This document shows, piece after piece, positions 9,826-17,453 of a DNA stretch of 64,000 nucleotides. Origin of the DNA: Ewingella americana ATCC 33852. GTDB taxonomy: Bacteria > Pseudomonadota > Gammaproteobacteria > Enterobacterales > Enterobacteriaceae. Positions within the stretch are counted from its first letter, which is position 1. Every line of letters starts with the position of its first letter. The translations under genes were made by a program, and so were the position numbers. The notes beneath the pieces were generated by a model that saw nothing but the letters and a program-made list of their open reading frames with translations, was not told the origin of the DNA and searched no databases. Location of the stretch: assembly GCF_000735345.1 (NCBI RefSeq), contig NZ_JMPJ01000071.1:1-64000 (forward strand), in the 5' to 3' direction.

Positions 9826-10098
9826 ATGTTGAGAACAGCTAAATTACGAGCGCAAGCGCTTGAAGAACCTGTCGATCACGGTGACGGACCTAACGCGGTA
9901 ACGGAGAATGGAATTTATGGGCTGCTGCAAAGCATGCGGGAGCGAGCGGGGATAAGCCGGGCAGAGTTAGCGAAGCGGCTGGACATCACGCCTCCGGCCA
10001 TTACCCGGCTTGAGAAACGGCCTGCGCAAGCCAGTATGAGTACGCTCACGCGCTATGCCAATGCTTGTGGCTGCACGCTGTATCTGTTCTATAAATAG
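9826..10098 (+). CDS. XRE-family HTH regulator at the end of the fimbrial operon
   Basis: A 90-residue DNA-binding protein. Residues about 32-87 form a helix-turn-helix of the XRE/Cro type (RERAGISRAELAKRLDITPP followed by AITRLEKR). It begins 29 bases after the adhesin stop on the same strand, with no terminator between, so it is probably the last gene of the fimbrial operon. The arrangement parallels mrpJ of Proteus mirabilis, a fimbria-linked XRE regulator that represses motility when fimbriae are made. Any such role here is inference. The start has a modest ribosome binding site (aaaagg). A toxin-antitoxin partner was looked for and not seen. Confidence 0.82.
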   Translation: MLRTAKLRAQALEEPVDHGDGPNAVTENGIYGLLQSMRERAGISRAELAKRLDITPPAITRLEKRPAQASMSTLTRYANACGCTLYLFYK

Positions 10099-10112
10099 GG
10101 CAACGCGGCCTG

Positions 10113-10670
10113 TTATTTAACAAACACACACATGATAAGCGGCGACTGTGTGGTTTCAATTAGCATGCTGTTGGCGTCATATTTTTTTAAAACCAGAGTG
10201 TCAGAGTCACCCACAATATAAGAGCTATTCATGAGAACCAGTCGTGATAGCTCTTCATTCATGGTGTCTACGCTATCAATATTTACCCGATCGCTTTTCA
10301 ATGTGTAAGTCTGCAAGATTTTGTTTTCCAGCACGTAGCTATAGTAAATATTTCTCAACACGATCCTTTTATCGACTAACTTTCCCTTCTCGTCATAGGC
10401 ATAAACATTGCCGCTCATCGACACTAAGATTTTATTCTTATTTAAGAAACTAAAGTAAAGCGTGGTGTTCATTTTGAAACGCCGGTCGTCATATTGCACT
10501 TCACTTAGAAAGTCACCACGGCAGGCTTGGGAATAGGGGAAGTTTTCTCGCGAGTTCTTTGCTTCAATCTGTTTGTAAATCGCCAGACATAAAAAGATAA
10601 GCGTTAAAAGAGGCAACCAGTAAACCGCGTGGCACTTCCTTAGTACCTCGCGTAATTTATTTTTTGTCAT
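10113..10670 (-). CDS. membrane-anchored hypothetical protein, possible ToxS-like partner
   Basis: A 185-residue protein of unknown family. It has one N-terminal transmembrane segment (about residues 17-33, YWLPLLTLIFLCLAIY) and a predicted periplasmic domain with two cysteines (QACRGDF near 50 and MCVFVK at the end). Its start overlaps the end of the upstream ToxR-like regulator by 14 bases. That arrangement is typical of regulator/effector pairs such as ToxR-ToxS and E. coli YqeI-YqeJ. A role in stabilising or tuning the sensor domain of its partner is inferred from that context. Its stop lies 14 bases from the stop of the convergent XRE gene. Confidence 0.7.
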   Translation of the reverse strand: MTKNKLREVLRKCHAVYWLPLLTLIFLCLAIYKQIEAKNSRENFPYSQACRGDFLSEVQYDDRRFKMNTTLYFSFLNKNKILVSMSGNVYAYDEKGKLVDKRIVLRNIYYSYVLENKILQTYTLKSDRVNIDSVDTMNEELSRLVLMNSSYIVGDSDTLVLKKYDANSMLIETTQSPLIMCVFVK

Positions 10671-11586
10671 TACTTGTCCTATCGTTACTGTAAACGCTCA
10701 GGCACGCGGTCGGATTATTTTTCTCATCGACCCGGCACTCTGCCATAAAGTCACGCGTTGAACCTGAGCTTATCAGCGAAACTAACGTCTCGCTTTGGAA
10801 GATAAAAATATTCCCCGGCTGGCAGACGATCTTCTTTTGCGCAATAAATTTCTCCGCTCGGTCAATAAAATCAGCGCGCTGGTTCGCAGGCAGTCGCGTG
10901 GTGGAATAAAGCGCGCACTGACCCAGGGTGGTGACCTCTAAATTCTCTTTCGGATCATAGATATGCTCATGGAGCAGCAACCCAAGAGCGAGCGCCAGAG
11001 TGAACAACGACGCGATAAAAATGGGTAGGGTAAAATCACGCGTGACCTTAGGCGTAACAAGGGCCGCTGGGGTGACCACGGCTGGCACTGCAAGGCTTTC
11101 ATCAGCCATTTCGTGAGTCATGTCGGGCATTAAAATGTTCTGTGGGCATTCCAGAGTCGGGGTTACTACTGGCTTCTGCTGGGCCTCCATTGCCGGTGTG
11201 GCAGTGACTTTATCACTATCCTCTTCGGGGCTGTTAATAGCTGCGGTAGCATCTATTGCAGAAATAGTTATTTCTTTTTTTAATAAAAATCCAACCTTAG
11301 GCACGGTGATTATCAAATCATCAGTATGGCCCAGTGTATTAATCACTTTGCGTAATTTGCTAATGCAGTGGTTAAGATTATTATTACTGGACACCAGCCC
11401 GTAATCATCCCAGACCTTTTTGAAAAGAATGTCACGTTGCACAACCGTGCCCTGCTGTTCGATAAGCAGTAATAAAACGCGGCGCGCGGGGTTCGAAATA
11501 CTCACTTGATTCTCTGGGTCGTTTGGCAAAGATAAAGTATTGTCTTCTGGGTTAAATAGTATTTGATTTTCAATTAGATAAATCAT
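10657..11586 (-). CDS. ToxR/CadC-like membrane-bound transcription regulator
   Basis: A single-pass membrane regulator of 309 residues. Residues about 5-105 form an OmpR/PhoB-type winged helix (ARRVLLLLIEQQGTVVQRD, then NLNHCISKLRKVIN and VPKVGFLL). A proline- and acid-rich linker follows, then one transmembrane helix (about 186-205). The periplasmic domain has four cysteines that could form redox- or ligand-sensitive disulfides. The ATG at 11586 is preferred over the one at 11592, because gaggg is six bases upstream of the former and abuts the latter. In E. coli the ToxR-like cadC also lies next to pheU, but this protein is not clearly CadC. Its targets, perhaps the fimbrial genes, are not known. 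Confidence 0.85.
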   Translation of the reverse strand: MIYLIENQILFNPEDNTLSLPNDPENQVSISNPARRVLLLLIEQQGTVVQRDILFKKVWDDYGLVSSNNNLNHCISKLRKVINTLGHTDDLIITVPKVGFLLKKEITISAIDATAAINSPEEDSDKVTATPAMEAQQKPVVTPTLECPQNILMPDMTHEMADESLAVPAVVTPAALVTPKVTRDFTLPIFIASLFTLALALGLLLHEHIYDPKENLEVTTLGQCALYSTTRLPANQRADFIDRAEKFIAQKKIVCQPGNIFIFQSETLVSLISSGSTRDFMAECRVDEKNNPTACLSVYSNDRTSNDKK

Positions 11587-11938
11587 GCCCATCCCTCTTT
11601 TATTCGCCCGTACGTCCTGGTGTTAGTTAAAGCTTGAGGGCGATATTTTTATTAAAATGCGACACAAAGTTTCCCAATCATATGAATAACCTATGTTGGA
11701 TTTTCTAGGTCAGTATAAACCTAGTATTTTGAAAAATAGAATCATATCCTTAAATAATATTGTTTTAAGGTGTAAGAATGCTCTGCTTTTTGAATATTTA
11801 TTACGTAATAACCTTGCGGATATTCACTTATAAATGAGTTAAGGAATTTTAGTAGAAGATGGGAAGTTTGGATGAGCAAAACAAGCCTCAATGCGCAACA
11901 AAGAGGCTTTCATTCTTAAATTACTCTCAGGCGGGGAT
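11587..11938. other. AT-rich spacer upstream of the ToxR-like regulator
   Basis: A 352-base stretch without a credible gene. Most of it (about 11640-11860) is strongly AT-rich and should hold the promoter of the ToxR-like gene, perhaps under H-NS silencing. No palindromic operator stood out. The right end holds the terminator of the mccF-like gene. Confidence 0.55.
11877..11912 (-). terminator. terminator of the mccF-like gene
   Basis: A 7-bp stem (aagcctc / gaggctt) encloses a 13-base loop. On the minus strand it is followed by gttttgc, 27 bases after the peptidase stop codon. The stem is good but the T-run is short. Confidence 0.6.
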
Positions 11939-12964
11939 TCAGGATAAATAACGACTAATGATAGAAACCAATGATTGGTCAAAATTGATGCACAGTGTCG
12001 CGCCGAGTGGCAGGGTAAGCATTGGGTGGGTGTGACAGCAGTCGAAGCCATCCACAATGGGCATAGGCTGCCCGGCCAGCACTTCGCGCAACACCTCATA
12101 AGGCTGACGGCCGCTGCCCGCGTTGTCGAACAGCTCGTGTTTGCCCAAGATGATGGCGCTCACCTTATCAAAGATGCCGTTAAGCTTGAGCATGGCGAAG
12201 GAGCGCTCGACGGTGGCGATATCTTTCAGGCTGTCTTCGATAAACAGAATGTCGCCGTCGCGGATCTCCGGCATCCAGTCACTGCCCCAAATACCCGACA
12301 GCGTATTCAGGTTGCCCCCTATCACCCGGCCCTCAATCTGCCCGGTACCTACGAAGCGGCATCGGTTCTCATACAAGGCTTTTGGCCGGACTGGCGTCAC
12401 GTCATCCCAATTCAGGCGTTCATCGCTCCAATGCGTCGGCAGTTGATAGCTGTAATGGCCGTGCTGAGGGCGAGTGAGAATATCGAGGAAGGAGTCATAG
12501 GTCGCATCGACCAGCGGCGGGAACTCGCCAAAGGACGCCACCAGAGCAGGCCCGTAGAAGGTAATGAGGCCGGTTTTGGCATAGATGCCCGCCAGCAGGG
12601 CGGTCGTGTCCGAGTAACCAATAATGATTTTCGGGTCGGCAATAATGGCGTCGTAATCCAGCCAAGGCAGCAATGCATTGCTGTTGTTGCCGCCAATGGT
12701 GGACATCACGCAGCGCACCTTGGGGTCACGGATCAGCGCGTTAAACTCCTCAGCACGCTCGGTAATAGAACCAGAACGGTAAAAGTCAGATTTCCCCGTC
12801 AGGCTGCCTGCTTGCAGCTTAAATCCTTTTTCCTCAAGGAAACGCTTGCCGCGATTGAAGCGATTCGGTGCCGTCGCGGTGGCAGGGGATGAAGCCGAGA
12901 AAAAGCCAATGGTGTCGCCAATCTGGAGAGGTTGAGCTAAAAGCTGGGGAGGGCGAATGGGCAT
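11939..12964 (-). CDS. MccF-like serine peptidase (S66, LD-carboxypeptidase family)
   Basis: A 341-residue cytoplasmic peptidase of the S66 family, which includes LdcA (murein tetrapeptide recycling) and MccF (microcin C7 self-immunity). The nucleophile elbow IIGYSDTT places serine at residue 118. A glutamate follows in FIEDS (243) and a histidine in CCHTHP (311), and these equal the Ser118-Glu243-His311 triad I recall for MccF. Trp186, described in MccF as a nucleobase contact, is also present. This points to MccF-type cleavage of aminoacyl-nucleotide antibiotics rather than murein recycling. No microcin biosynthesis gene lies nearby, so it may be a stand-alone resistance gene. Residue numbers for MccF are from memory. 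Confidence 0.85.
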   Translation of the reverse strand: MPIRPPQLLAQPLQIGDTIGFFSASSPATATAPNRFNRGKRFLEEKGFKLQAGSLTGKSDFYRSGSITERAEEFNALIRDPKVRCVMSTIGGNNSNALLPWLDYDAIIADPKIIIGYSDTTALLAGIYAKTGLITFYGPALVASFGEFPPLVDATYDSFLDILTRPQHGHYSYQLPTHWSDERLNWDDVTPVRPKALYENRCRFVGTGQIEGRVIGGNLNTLSGIWGSDWMPEIRDGDILFIEDSLKDIATVERSFAMLKLNGIFDKVSAIILGKHELFDNAGSGRQPYEVLREVLAGQPMPIVDGFDCCHTHPMLTLPLGATLCINFDQSLVSIISRYLS

Positions 12965-13059
12965 CTGAAGTCCTTATCAATCATGATTAATAAATGAATT
13001 CGAAGAGGACAATGTAGCAATATCGGGATTGGGAGAGTAGTTAGCGAAGGACAAATAGC

Positions 13060-13087
13060 AAAAAACCCGCCATAGGCGGGTTCTTCT
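13060..13087 (-). terminator. terminator after the truncated tRNA-Phe tail
   Basis: The stem aacccgcc/ggcgggtt is followed on the minus strand by six T residues. It closely resembles the terminator after the intact tRNA-Phe gene in both sequence and position relative to the tRNA tail, which suggests that tail and terminator were duplicated together. Confidence 0.8.
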
Positions 13088-13092
13088 AAATA

Positions 13093-13198
13093 TGGTGCCC
13101 GGACTCGGACCGCGGTGCGTCAGCACCGACGAACAGCGCTTGCGCTGGCCCCGAAGGGGTGAGTCTCAGGATGAGACGAATAATCGAACGAAGTTCGA
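13093..13198 (-). repeat. truncated tRNA-Phe 3' tail fused to a five-hairpin array
   Basis: Bases 13093-13109 repeat exactly the last 17 bases of the intact tRNA-Phe gene (same strand, CCA included). In place of the tRNA body there are five perfect hairpins in a row. They are 13114-13127 (ggtgc/gcacc), 13134-13147 (cagcgc/gcgctg), 13149-13159 (cccc/gggg), 13163-13177 (gtctca/tgagac) and 13184-13198 (tcgaac/gttcga). Loops are two to four bases. It would be transcribed after tRNA-Phe if its terminator is read through. The E. coli tyrT repeats, which carry 19 bases of tRNA-Tyr 3' end, are a precedent for tail duplication. An integration att remnant is the main alternative. Confidence 0.8.
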
Positions 13199-13222
13199 TG
13201 GAGAGTCCAGACGCCAGAAAGC

Positions 13223-13251
13223 AAAAAACCAGCCGTTAAGCTGGTTTCTTT
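13223..13251 (-). terminator. terminator of tRNA-Phe
   Basis: The stem aaaccagc/gctggttt with a short loop is followed by six T residues on the minus strand, just after the tRNA 3' end. Confidence 0.85.
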
Positions 13252-13256
13252 AAAGA

Positions 13257-13332
13257 TGGTGCCCGGACTCGGAATCGAACCAAGGACACGGGGATTTTCA
13301 ATCCCCTGCTCTACCGACTGAGCTATCCGGGC
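13257..13332 (-). tRNA. pheU: tRNA-Phe (GAA anticodon)
   Basis: A 76-base gene that matches E. coli tRNA-Phe throughout, with encoded CCA, acceptor stem GCCCGGA/TCCGGGC and anticodon loop TTGAAAA. It lies between the variable block and yjdC, the same place as pheU in E. coli. pheU is a known insertion point for genomic islands in E. coli. Confidence 0.98.
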
Positions 13333-13342
13333 AACGGGGCGC

Positions 13343-13371
13343 ATTAAACCGTATTGGCCGGTGGGCGTCAA
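13343..13371 (-). promoter_or_regulatory. sigma-70 promoter of tRNA-Phe
   Basis: On the minus strand, TTGACG (13366-13371) and TTTAAT (13343-13348) are separated by exactly 17 bases and followed by a GC-rich discriminator (gcgccccg). This is the usual form of a strong, stringently controlled stable-RNA promoter. Confidence 0.85.
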
Positions 13372-13459
13372 CGGCTTTATGCGAGAAACCTCATAAAAAC
13401 GGTTTGTTTGCTGCCTTTTCAGTCAAAAGAGAGAGCAGCAAGCCATTTTCAGCGGCTAT

Positions 13460-14035
13460 TTAGGCCAGAGCCCCATGTTCACGACAGCGCGCCACGTTGA
13501 GTACGTCTTCTGCCAACCGACGCGCCACGTCGACGTCGTGCAGCTGGCGTTTGACCAGCAGCTTGCTCAGGCAGCCTTCGAGAATCAGCTCCATCTGCTC
13601 GGCAACCATCTGCGCGTCGTCAGACCCCATCTCCTGCAATAGCTCGAAGGTGTAGTCATAAGAAGCCTGTTTCTGCTGCTCGGCCAACTGGTGGATAGGC
13701 GATTCGGTATCCGGATAGAAACTGCATGCGGCGATGAATAAGCAGCCCGGATAGCGATTTTGCCGAACCTGCTCGTCGAGCACTTTGTAGCGCGCCAGCA
13801 ATTTTTGCGGTGCGCTGAGGGTGTCATCCAGCAGCAGCTGGCGACGCCAGATATCAATCTGCTCGCCGTGGTGGCGCAGACTGTCGTACAGCAGCGCCTC
13901 GGCATCTGGCCAGAAACGGCGCAGATCGCTAAGTGGAATGCTGACCAATTCGGCAACGGATTCCAGTGACAGTGTGGCTAAACCGCGCTGTTCCAAAAGA
14001 TTAAGTGTTTGGTCAAGGACCTGTTCACGTAGCAC
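13460..14035 (-). CDS. yjdC: TetR-like regulator YjdC
   Basis: A 191-residue transcription regulator of the TetR/AcrR type, the same length as E. coli YjdC. The helix-turn-helix lies at about residues 8-45 ([20 protein letters not shown]). A C-terminal ligand domain carries the conserved [15 protein letters not shown] block. The start is GTG, chosen because gaggagg lies directly upstream. It follows dsbD by 43 bases on the same strand and is probably co-transcribed. The E. coli homologue has been linked to stress and copper-related regulation, but its ligand is not settled. Confidence 0.93.
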   Translation of the reverse strand: MLREQVLDQTLNLLEQRGLATLSLESVAELVSIPLSDLRRFWPDAEALLYDSLRHHGEQIDIWRRQLLLDDTLSAPQKLLARYKVLDEQVRQNRYPGCLFIAACSFYPDTESPIHQLAEQQKQASYDYTFELLQEMGSDDAQMVAEQMELILEGCLSKLLVKRQLHDVDVARRLAEDVLNVARCREHGALA

Positions 14036-14078
14036 GTTTGCCTCCTCAAAATTCGCGTAATTCAGAACCTAGTGTCGT

Positions 14079-15815
14079 TTAAGGCTGCGTTTTCTGCAAA
14101 TGGCCGACGAACTGGGTTGCATTCATAAAGCCGGTAACCCGCGACTGCGGTAACTCTTTGCCATCAGCGCCAAAGAACAGAATGGTCGGCAGCCCCAGCA
14201 CCTGAAGGCGCTTTAGCAGCGCCACCTGCTGCGGGTTATTCTGCGTCACATCGGCTTGCAGTAACACCGTGTCTTTCAGCTCGTTTTGCACCTCTGGCGA
14301 GGTAAAGGTGTATTTCTCAAACTCTTTGCAAGCCACGCACCAGTCGGCGTACAAATCCAGCATCACTCTTTTGCCCTGCGCCTGCTGCAAGGCGGCATTC
14401 AGCTCTTCCACATTATTGATTTTGTGGAAGGCCAGCGCATGTTGCTGCACCGCGCTGCCCCCTTGTGGCGGGAACGCCCAGTCTTGCAGAGGTCGGCCCG
14501 CGACCAGCAGGGCAGCCAGCAGCAGCAACTGTAGGACGCGCACCAGCCCGCGCTGGCTCTTCAGGCTGATAATCAGCGCCCAGCCGAAGAAGGCAACTCC
14601 CAGCATACTCCACAATCTTAGTCCCCACACATCGCCGATGATTCGTTCTAGCAAGAACACCGGAAGCGCGAGGATCACAAAGCCAAAGCCTTCCTTAACA
14701 TACTGCATCCACGGGCCGCTGCGTGGCAGCAGGCGGTTGCCGAACAGCGTGACGATAATCAGCGGGATACCCATGCCCAAGGCGTAAAGGTAGAGGGTTC
14801 CCGCACCGGCCCACAGGTTTCCACTCTGGGCGATATACAGCAGTATGGCGCTCAGCGGCGCGGTGGTACAAGGCGAGCAGATAAGCCCGGCCAGCGCGCC
14901 CATAATAAAGACGCCCGCCAGCGAGCCGCCTTTTTGGTCATTGCTCCACAGGGTGAGGCGAGTCTGCACCGAGGAAGGCAATTGCAAGCTGAACAGGCCG
15001 AACATCGACAGGGCCAGCAGGATAAAGGCAGCAGAGAGCACAATCAGCACCCAAGGACTTTGTAGCGCGGCCTGGAACTGAAGCCCGGCGGCGGCAACCA
15101 CCATGCCCAGCAAGGTATAGGTCAGCGCCATGCCCTGAACATAAACCAGCGCCAGCAGGAAGATGCGTTTCATGCTTTGCGGGCGCTGGCGGCCAAGAAT
15201 AATGCCGGAAATCAGCGGATACATCGGCAGTACGCACGGGGTGAAGGCGATACCAATGCCAATCAGCAAAGCCCAAAGCGGCGAGAAGGGCAGCGGCGTG
15301 GCCTGCGGCGTCGGCGCGGCTTCAATCGGCTTCTCTGCTGTTGAAGGTGGTGTCGCGGCGTCAGCAGCCTGCCCGCTGACTTCGCTCAGCGGAATAATGC
15401 GAGTTTCCGGCGGGTAGCAGAAGCCCGCCACCGCGCAGCCCTGATAGCTGACTTTCAGCGATGCCTGAGCACTCGCCTGACGCAGCGGTACGCTAAGATT
15501 CAGCTGCTTTTCATAGACTTGGGTATCGCCAAAGAACTCATCGTGATGCTCCAGACCCTTCGGCAAGATAAATGCCGCCAGCTGGGCTTGGTCGCCGACT
15601 AACTCGATTTTGTCGCGATAGAGATAGTAGCCATCGCGGATCTTCCAGTTGAGTTTGAGGTTGGGACCTTGTTGCTGAAAATCGAAGTCGAATGCCTGAT
15701 CAACCGGCACGAACTGCGGGTTCGCAGGCTGGCTGAACAGGGAAGCCTGAGCGTGCAGCGGCAGTAAGAACAGGCTACAAATCAGGAGGAAAAGGCGAAA
15801 AATGCGGTGATCCAT
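14079..15815 (-). CDS. dsbD: thiol:disulfide interchange protein DsbD
   Basis: Carries reducing power from cytoplasmic thioredoxin across the inner membrane to periplasmic DsbC, DsbG and CcmG. The start at 15815 gives 578 residues (E. coli 565) and a clean signal peptide ([10 protein letters not shown]... ending QASLF). A frame open to 15869 would add an unlikely 18 residues. Order of domains: periplasmic alpha domain with [12 protein letters not shown] cysteines, eight membrane segments with the TPCVLPMYP cysteine and a second in CSPCTTAP, and a C-terminal thioredoxin domain with DWCVACK. In E. coli, cutA sits between dcuA and dsbD, and here it is absent. Confidence 0.96.
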   Translation of the reverse strand: MDHRIFRLFLLICSLFLLPLHAQASLFSQPANPQFVPVDQAFDFDFQQQGPNLKLNWKIRDGYYLYRDKIELVGDQAQLAAFILPKGLEHHDEFFGDTQVYEKQLNLSVPLRQASAQASLKVSYQGCAVAGFCYPPETRIIPLSEVSGQAADAATPPSTAEKPIEAAPTPQATPLPFSPLWALLIGIGIAFTPCVLPMYPLISGIILGRQRPQSMKRIFLLALVYVQGMALTYTLLGMVVAAAGLQFQAALQSPWVLIVLSAAFILLALSMFGLFSLQLPSSVQTRLTLWSNDQKGGSLAGVFIMGALAGLICSPCTTAPLSAILLYIAQSGNLWAGAGTLYLYALGMGIPLIIVTLFGNRLLPRSGPWMQYVKEGFGFVILALPVFLLERIIGDVWGLRLWSMLGVAFFGWALIISLKSQRGLVRVLQLLLLAALLVAGRPLQDWAFPPQGGSAVQQHALAFHKINNVEELNAALQQAQGKRVMLDLYADWCVACKEFEKYTFTSPEVQNELKDTVLLQADVTQNNPQQVALLKRLQVLGLPTILFFGADGKELPQSRVTGFMNATQFVGHLQKTQP

Positions 15816-15988
15816 GCGGATTATCTTTCTCTTAGTCACGGTCAGCAGCAACCGCTGGTTAAATCGCAAGAGGGCGCGCGTCGCTTCATGCCACGGCGCG
15901 TTAATAGAAGCTGATTATAGCCCGCGCAAAGGGTGAGCAGAAAGCGTTGGAATGTCAGGGTTTGTCAGAGTGGCGCGAGGAGGGCGAG

Positions 15989-16014
15989 AACAGGGGCCGA
16001 AGCCCCTGTGAAAA
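15989..16014 (-). terminator. possible terminator downstream of dcuA
   Basis: An 8-bp perfect stem (acaggggc / gcccctgt) with a four-base loop lies just after the dcuA stop. No T-run follows on either strand, so it may stabilise the 3' end or be a weak terminator rather than a full one. Confidence 0.45.
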
Positions 16015-16018
16015 ACTG

Positions 16019-17320
16019 TTAGAGAATGATGCTGCCGAGGCCAAACCCGAACAGCACCGACAGGAATACGCCGATGGTGCCGGGGATGAAGAACGGGTGG
16101 TTGAAGACGAAACGGCCGATGCGCGTGGTGCCGGTGTCATCCATTTGTACTGCCGCAACCAGCGTCGGGTAGGTCGGCAGAATGAACAAGCCGGAGACGG
16201 CGGCAAAAGAGGCCACGGCGGTCAGCGGGGTGACGTTTAACGCCAGCGCCAGCGGCATCAAAGCTTTGGCGGTGGCCGCCTGTGAGTAGAGCAGCGCCGA
16301 GCAGAAGAAGAAAATCACCGCCAGCAGCCACGGGTGAGACTGAATCAGTTCACCGGCAGTGTCTTTAATCCAACCCAGATTGGCCTGCACGAAGGTATCG
16401 CCCAGCCACGCTACGCCGAGAATACAGATACAGGCACTCATGCCCGCCTTGAAAGTGCCGGAGGTGAGGATGGAGTCGGTGTTAATCCGGCAAATCAGCG
16501 TGGTCAGGGTCGCCACGCTCAACATGATGATCAGAATTGCGCTGGTGGTATTCATCAGCGGTTTCTCCACCCAGCCGAGGCTCGGGCTGTTGACCACCGC
16601 GTAGCCCACCACGCTGAAAACGCCGAGCAGGAACAGCAACACGGAGAGTTTAGCGCGCGGTTTGATGGCTTTGCGGTTGTTGCCGCGCAGTTCCACCAGA
16701 CCTTCTTCATAGCGCTTGAGGTAAACCGGGTCGTCAGACAGCTTCGAGTTGAATAACCAGCCAATCAGCAGCGACATCACGATAACCGCCGCGAAGGTGG
16801 AGGGGATCATCACCATCAATAGGTGCAGATAGCTGACCCCGTGACCTTCCATCACCGACGACATATAGACCACCGCCGCCGAAATCGGCGAGGCCGTGAT
16901 ACCAATTTGCGCAGCAACCACTGCCGTGGAAAGTGGGCGGCAAGGCTTAATTCCCTGCTCTTTTGCCACTTCGGCAATCACCGGCAGCGCGGAGAGCGAG
17001 ATGTTGCCAGTACCGGCCAACAGGGTGAGGAAATAGGTAACGATAGGAGCCAGCAGGGTGATGTGCTTAGGGTTACGACGCAGCAGCTTTTCGGTTTGCT
17101 GCACCAGATAGTCCATGCCGCCTGCCACCTGCATGGTGGAGATCGCGGCGATCACCGCCATGATGATGGAGATGACGTCAAAAGGGATGCTGCCGGGTTT
17201 AACGCCGCAGAGGGCCAGCGCCAGAACGCCAATTCCTCCTGCAAACCCAATGCCTATCCCGCCCAGCCGCGCGCCCAAAAAAATCGCCGCCAGTACAATG
17301 ATGAGTTCGATGATTAACAT
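16019..17320 (-). CDS. dcuA: anaerobic C4-dicarboxylate transporter DcuA
   Basis: A 433-residue inner-membrane antiporter (E. coli DcuA has 433) for aspartate, fumarate, malate and succinate. It supplies aspartate to AspA and exports succinate during fumarate respiration. It has about ten hydrophobic segments, and the opening MLIIELIIVLAAIFLGARLG is characteristic of Dcu proteins. It lies 133 bases downstream of aspA on the same strand, the conserved aspA-dcuA order, with a terminator between the two that suggests some independent expression. Confidence 0.97.
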   Translation of the reverse strand: MLIIELIIVLAAIFLGARLGGIGIGFAGGIGVLALALCGVKPGSIPFDVISIIMAVIAAISTMQVAGGMDYLVQQTEKLLRRNPKHITLLAPIVTYFLTLLAGTGNISLSALPVIAEVAKEQGIKPCRPLSTAVVAAQIGITASPISAAVVYMSSVMEGHGVSYLHLLMVMIPSTFAAVIVMSLLIGWLFNSKLSDDPVYLKRYEEGLVELRGNNRKAIKPRAKLSVLLFLLGVFSVVGYAVVNSPSLGWVEKPLMNTTSAILIIMLSVATLTTLICRINTDSILTSGTFKAGMSACICILGVAWLGDTFVQANLGWIKDTAGELIQSHPWLLAVIFFFCSALLYSQAATAKALMPLALALNVTPLTAVASFAAVSGLFILPTYPTLVAAVQMDDTGTTRIGRFVFNHPFFIPGTIGVFLSVLFGFGLGSIIL

Positions 17321-17396
17321 GTTTGTCCGTCCATTGATGCCAACTAAATAGAAATAAAATGAAAATGAGATGTTGTGTAATTGTTGTTATGCACAA

Positions 17397-17436
17397 AAAA
17401 AAAGGCTCGCTGTTCGTGAGAACAACGAGCCTTAAG
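17397..17436 (-). terminator. terminator between aspA and dcuA
   Basis: A long stem (aaggctcg-tgttc / gaac-aacgagcctt with small irregularities) is followed on the minus strand by eight T residues. It lies shortly after the aspA stop and before the dcuA start. Confidence 0.85.
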
Positions 17437-17453
17437 GCTAAAGATTATCTCTG

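Noticed and set aside
9826-10098. Antitoxin of a toxin-antitoxin pair
   Set aside because: There is no toxin-sized neighbour on the same strand. The gene is linked to the fimbrial operon instead.
11975-12892. 305-codon antisense frame in the mccF-like gene
   Set aside because: The opposite strand carries a full S66 peptidase with its catalytic residues. This frame has no start signal or domain.
13120-13371. 83-codon frame across tRNA-Phe and the hairpin array
   Set aside because: Covers a structural RNA gene and its terminator, so it is a chance open frame.
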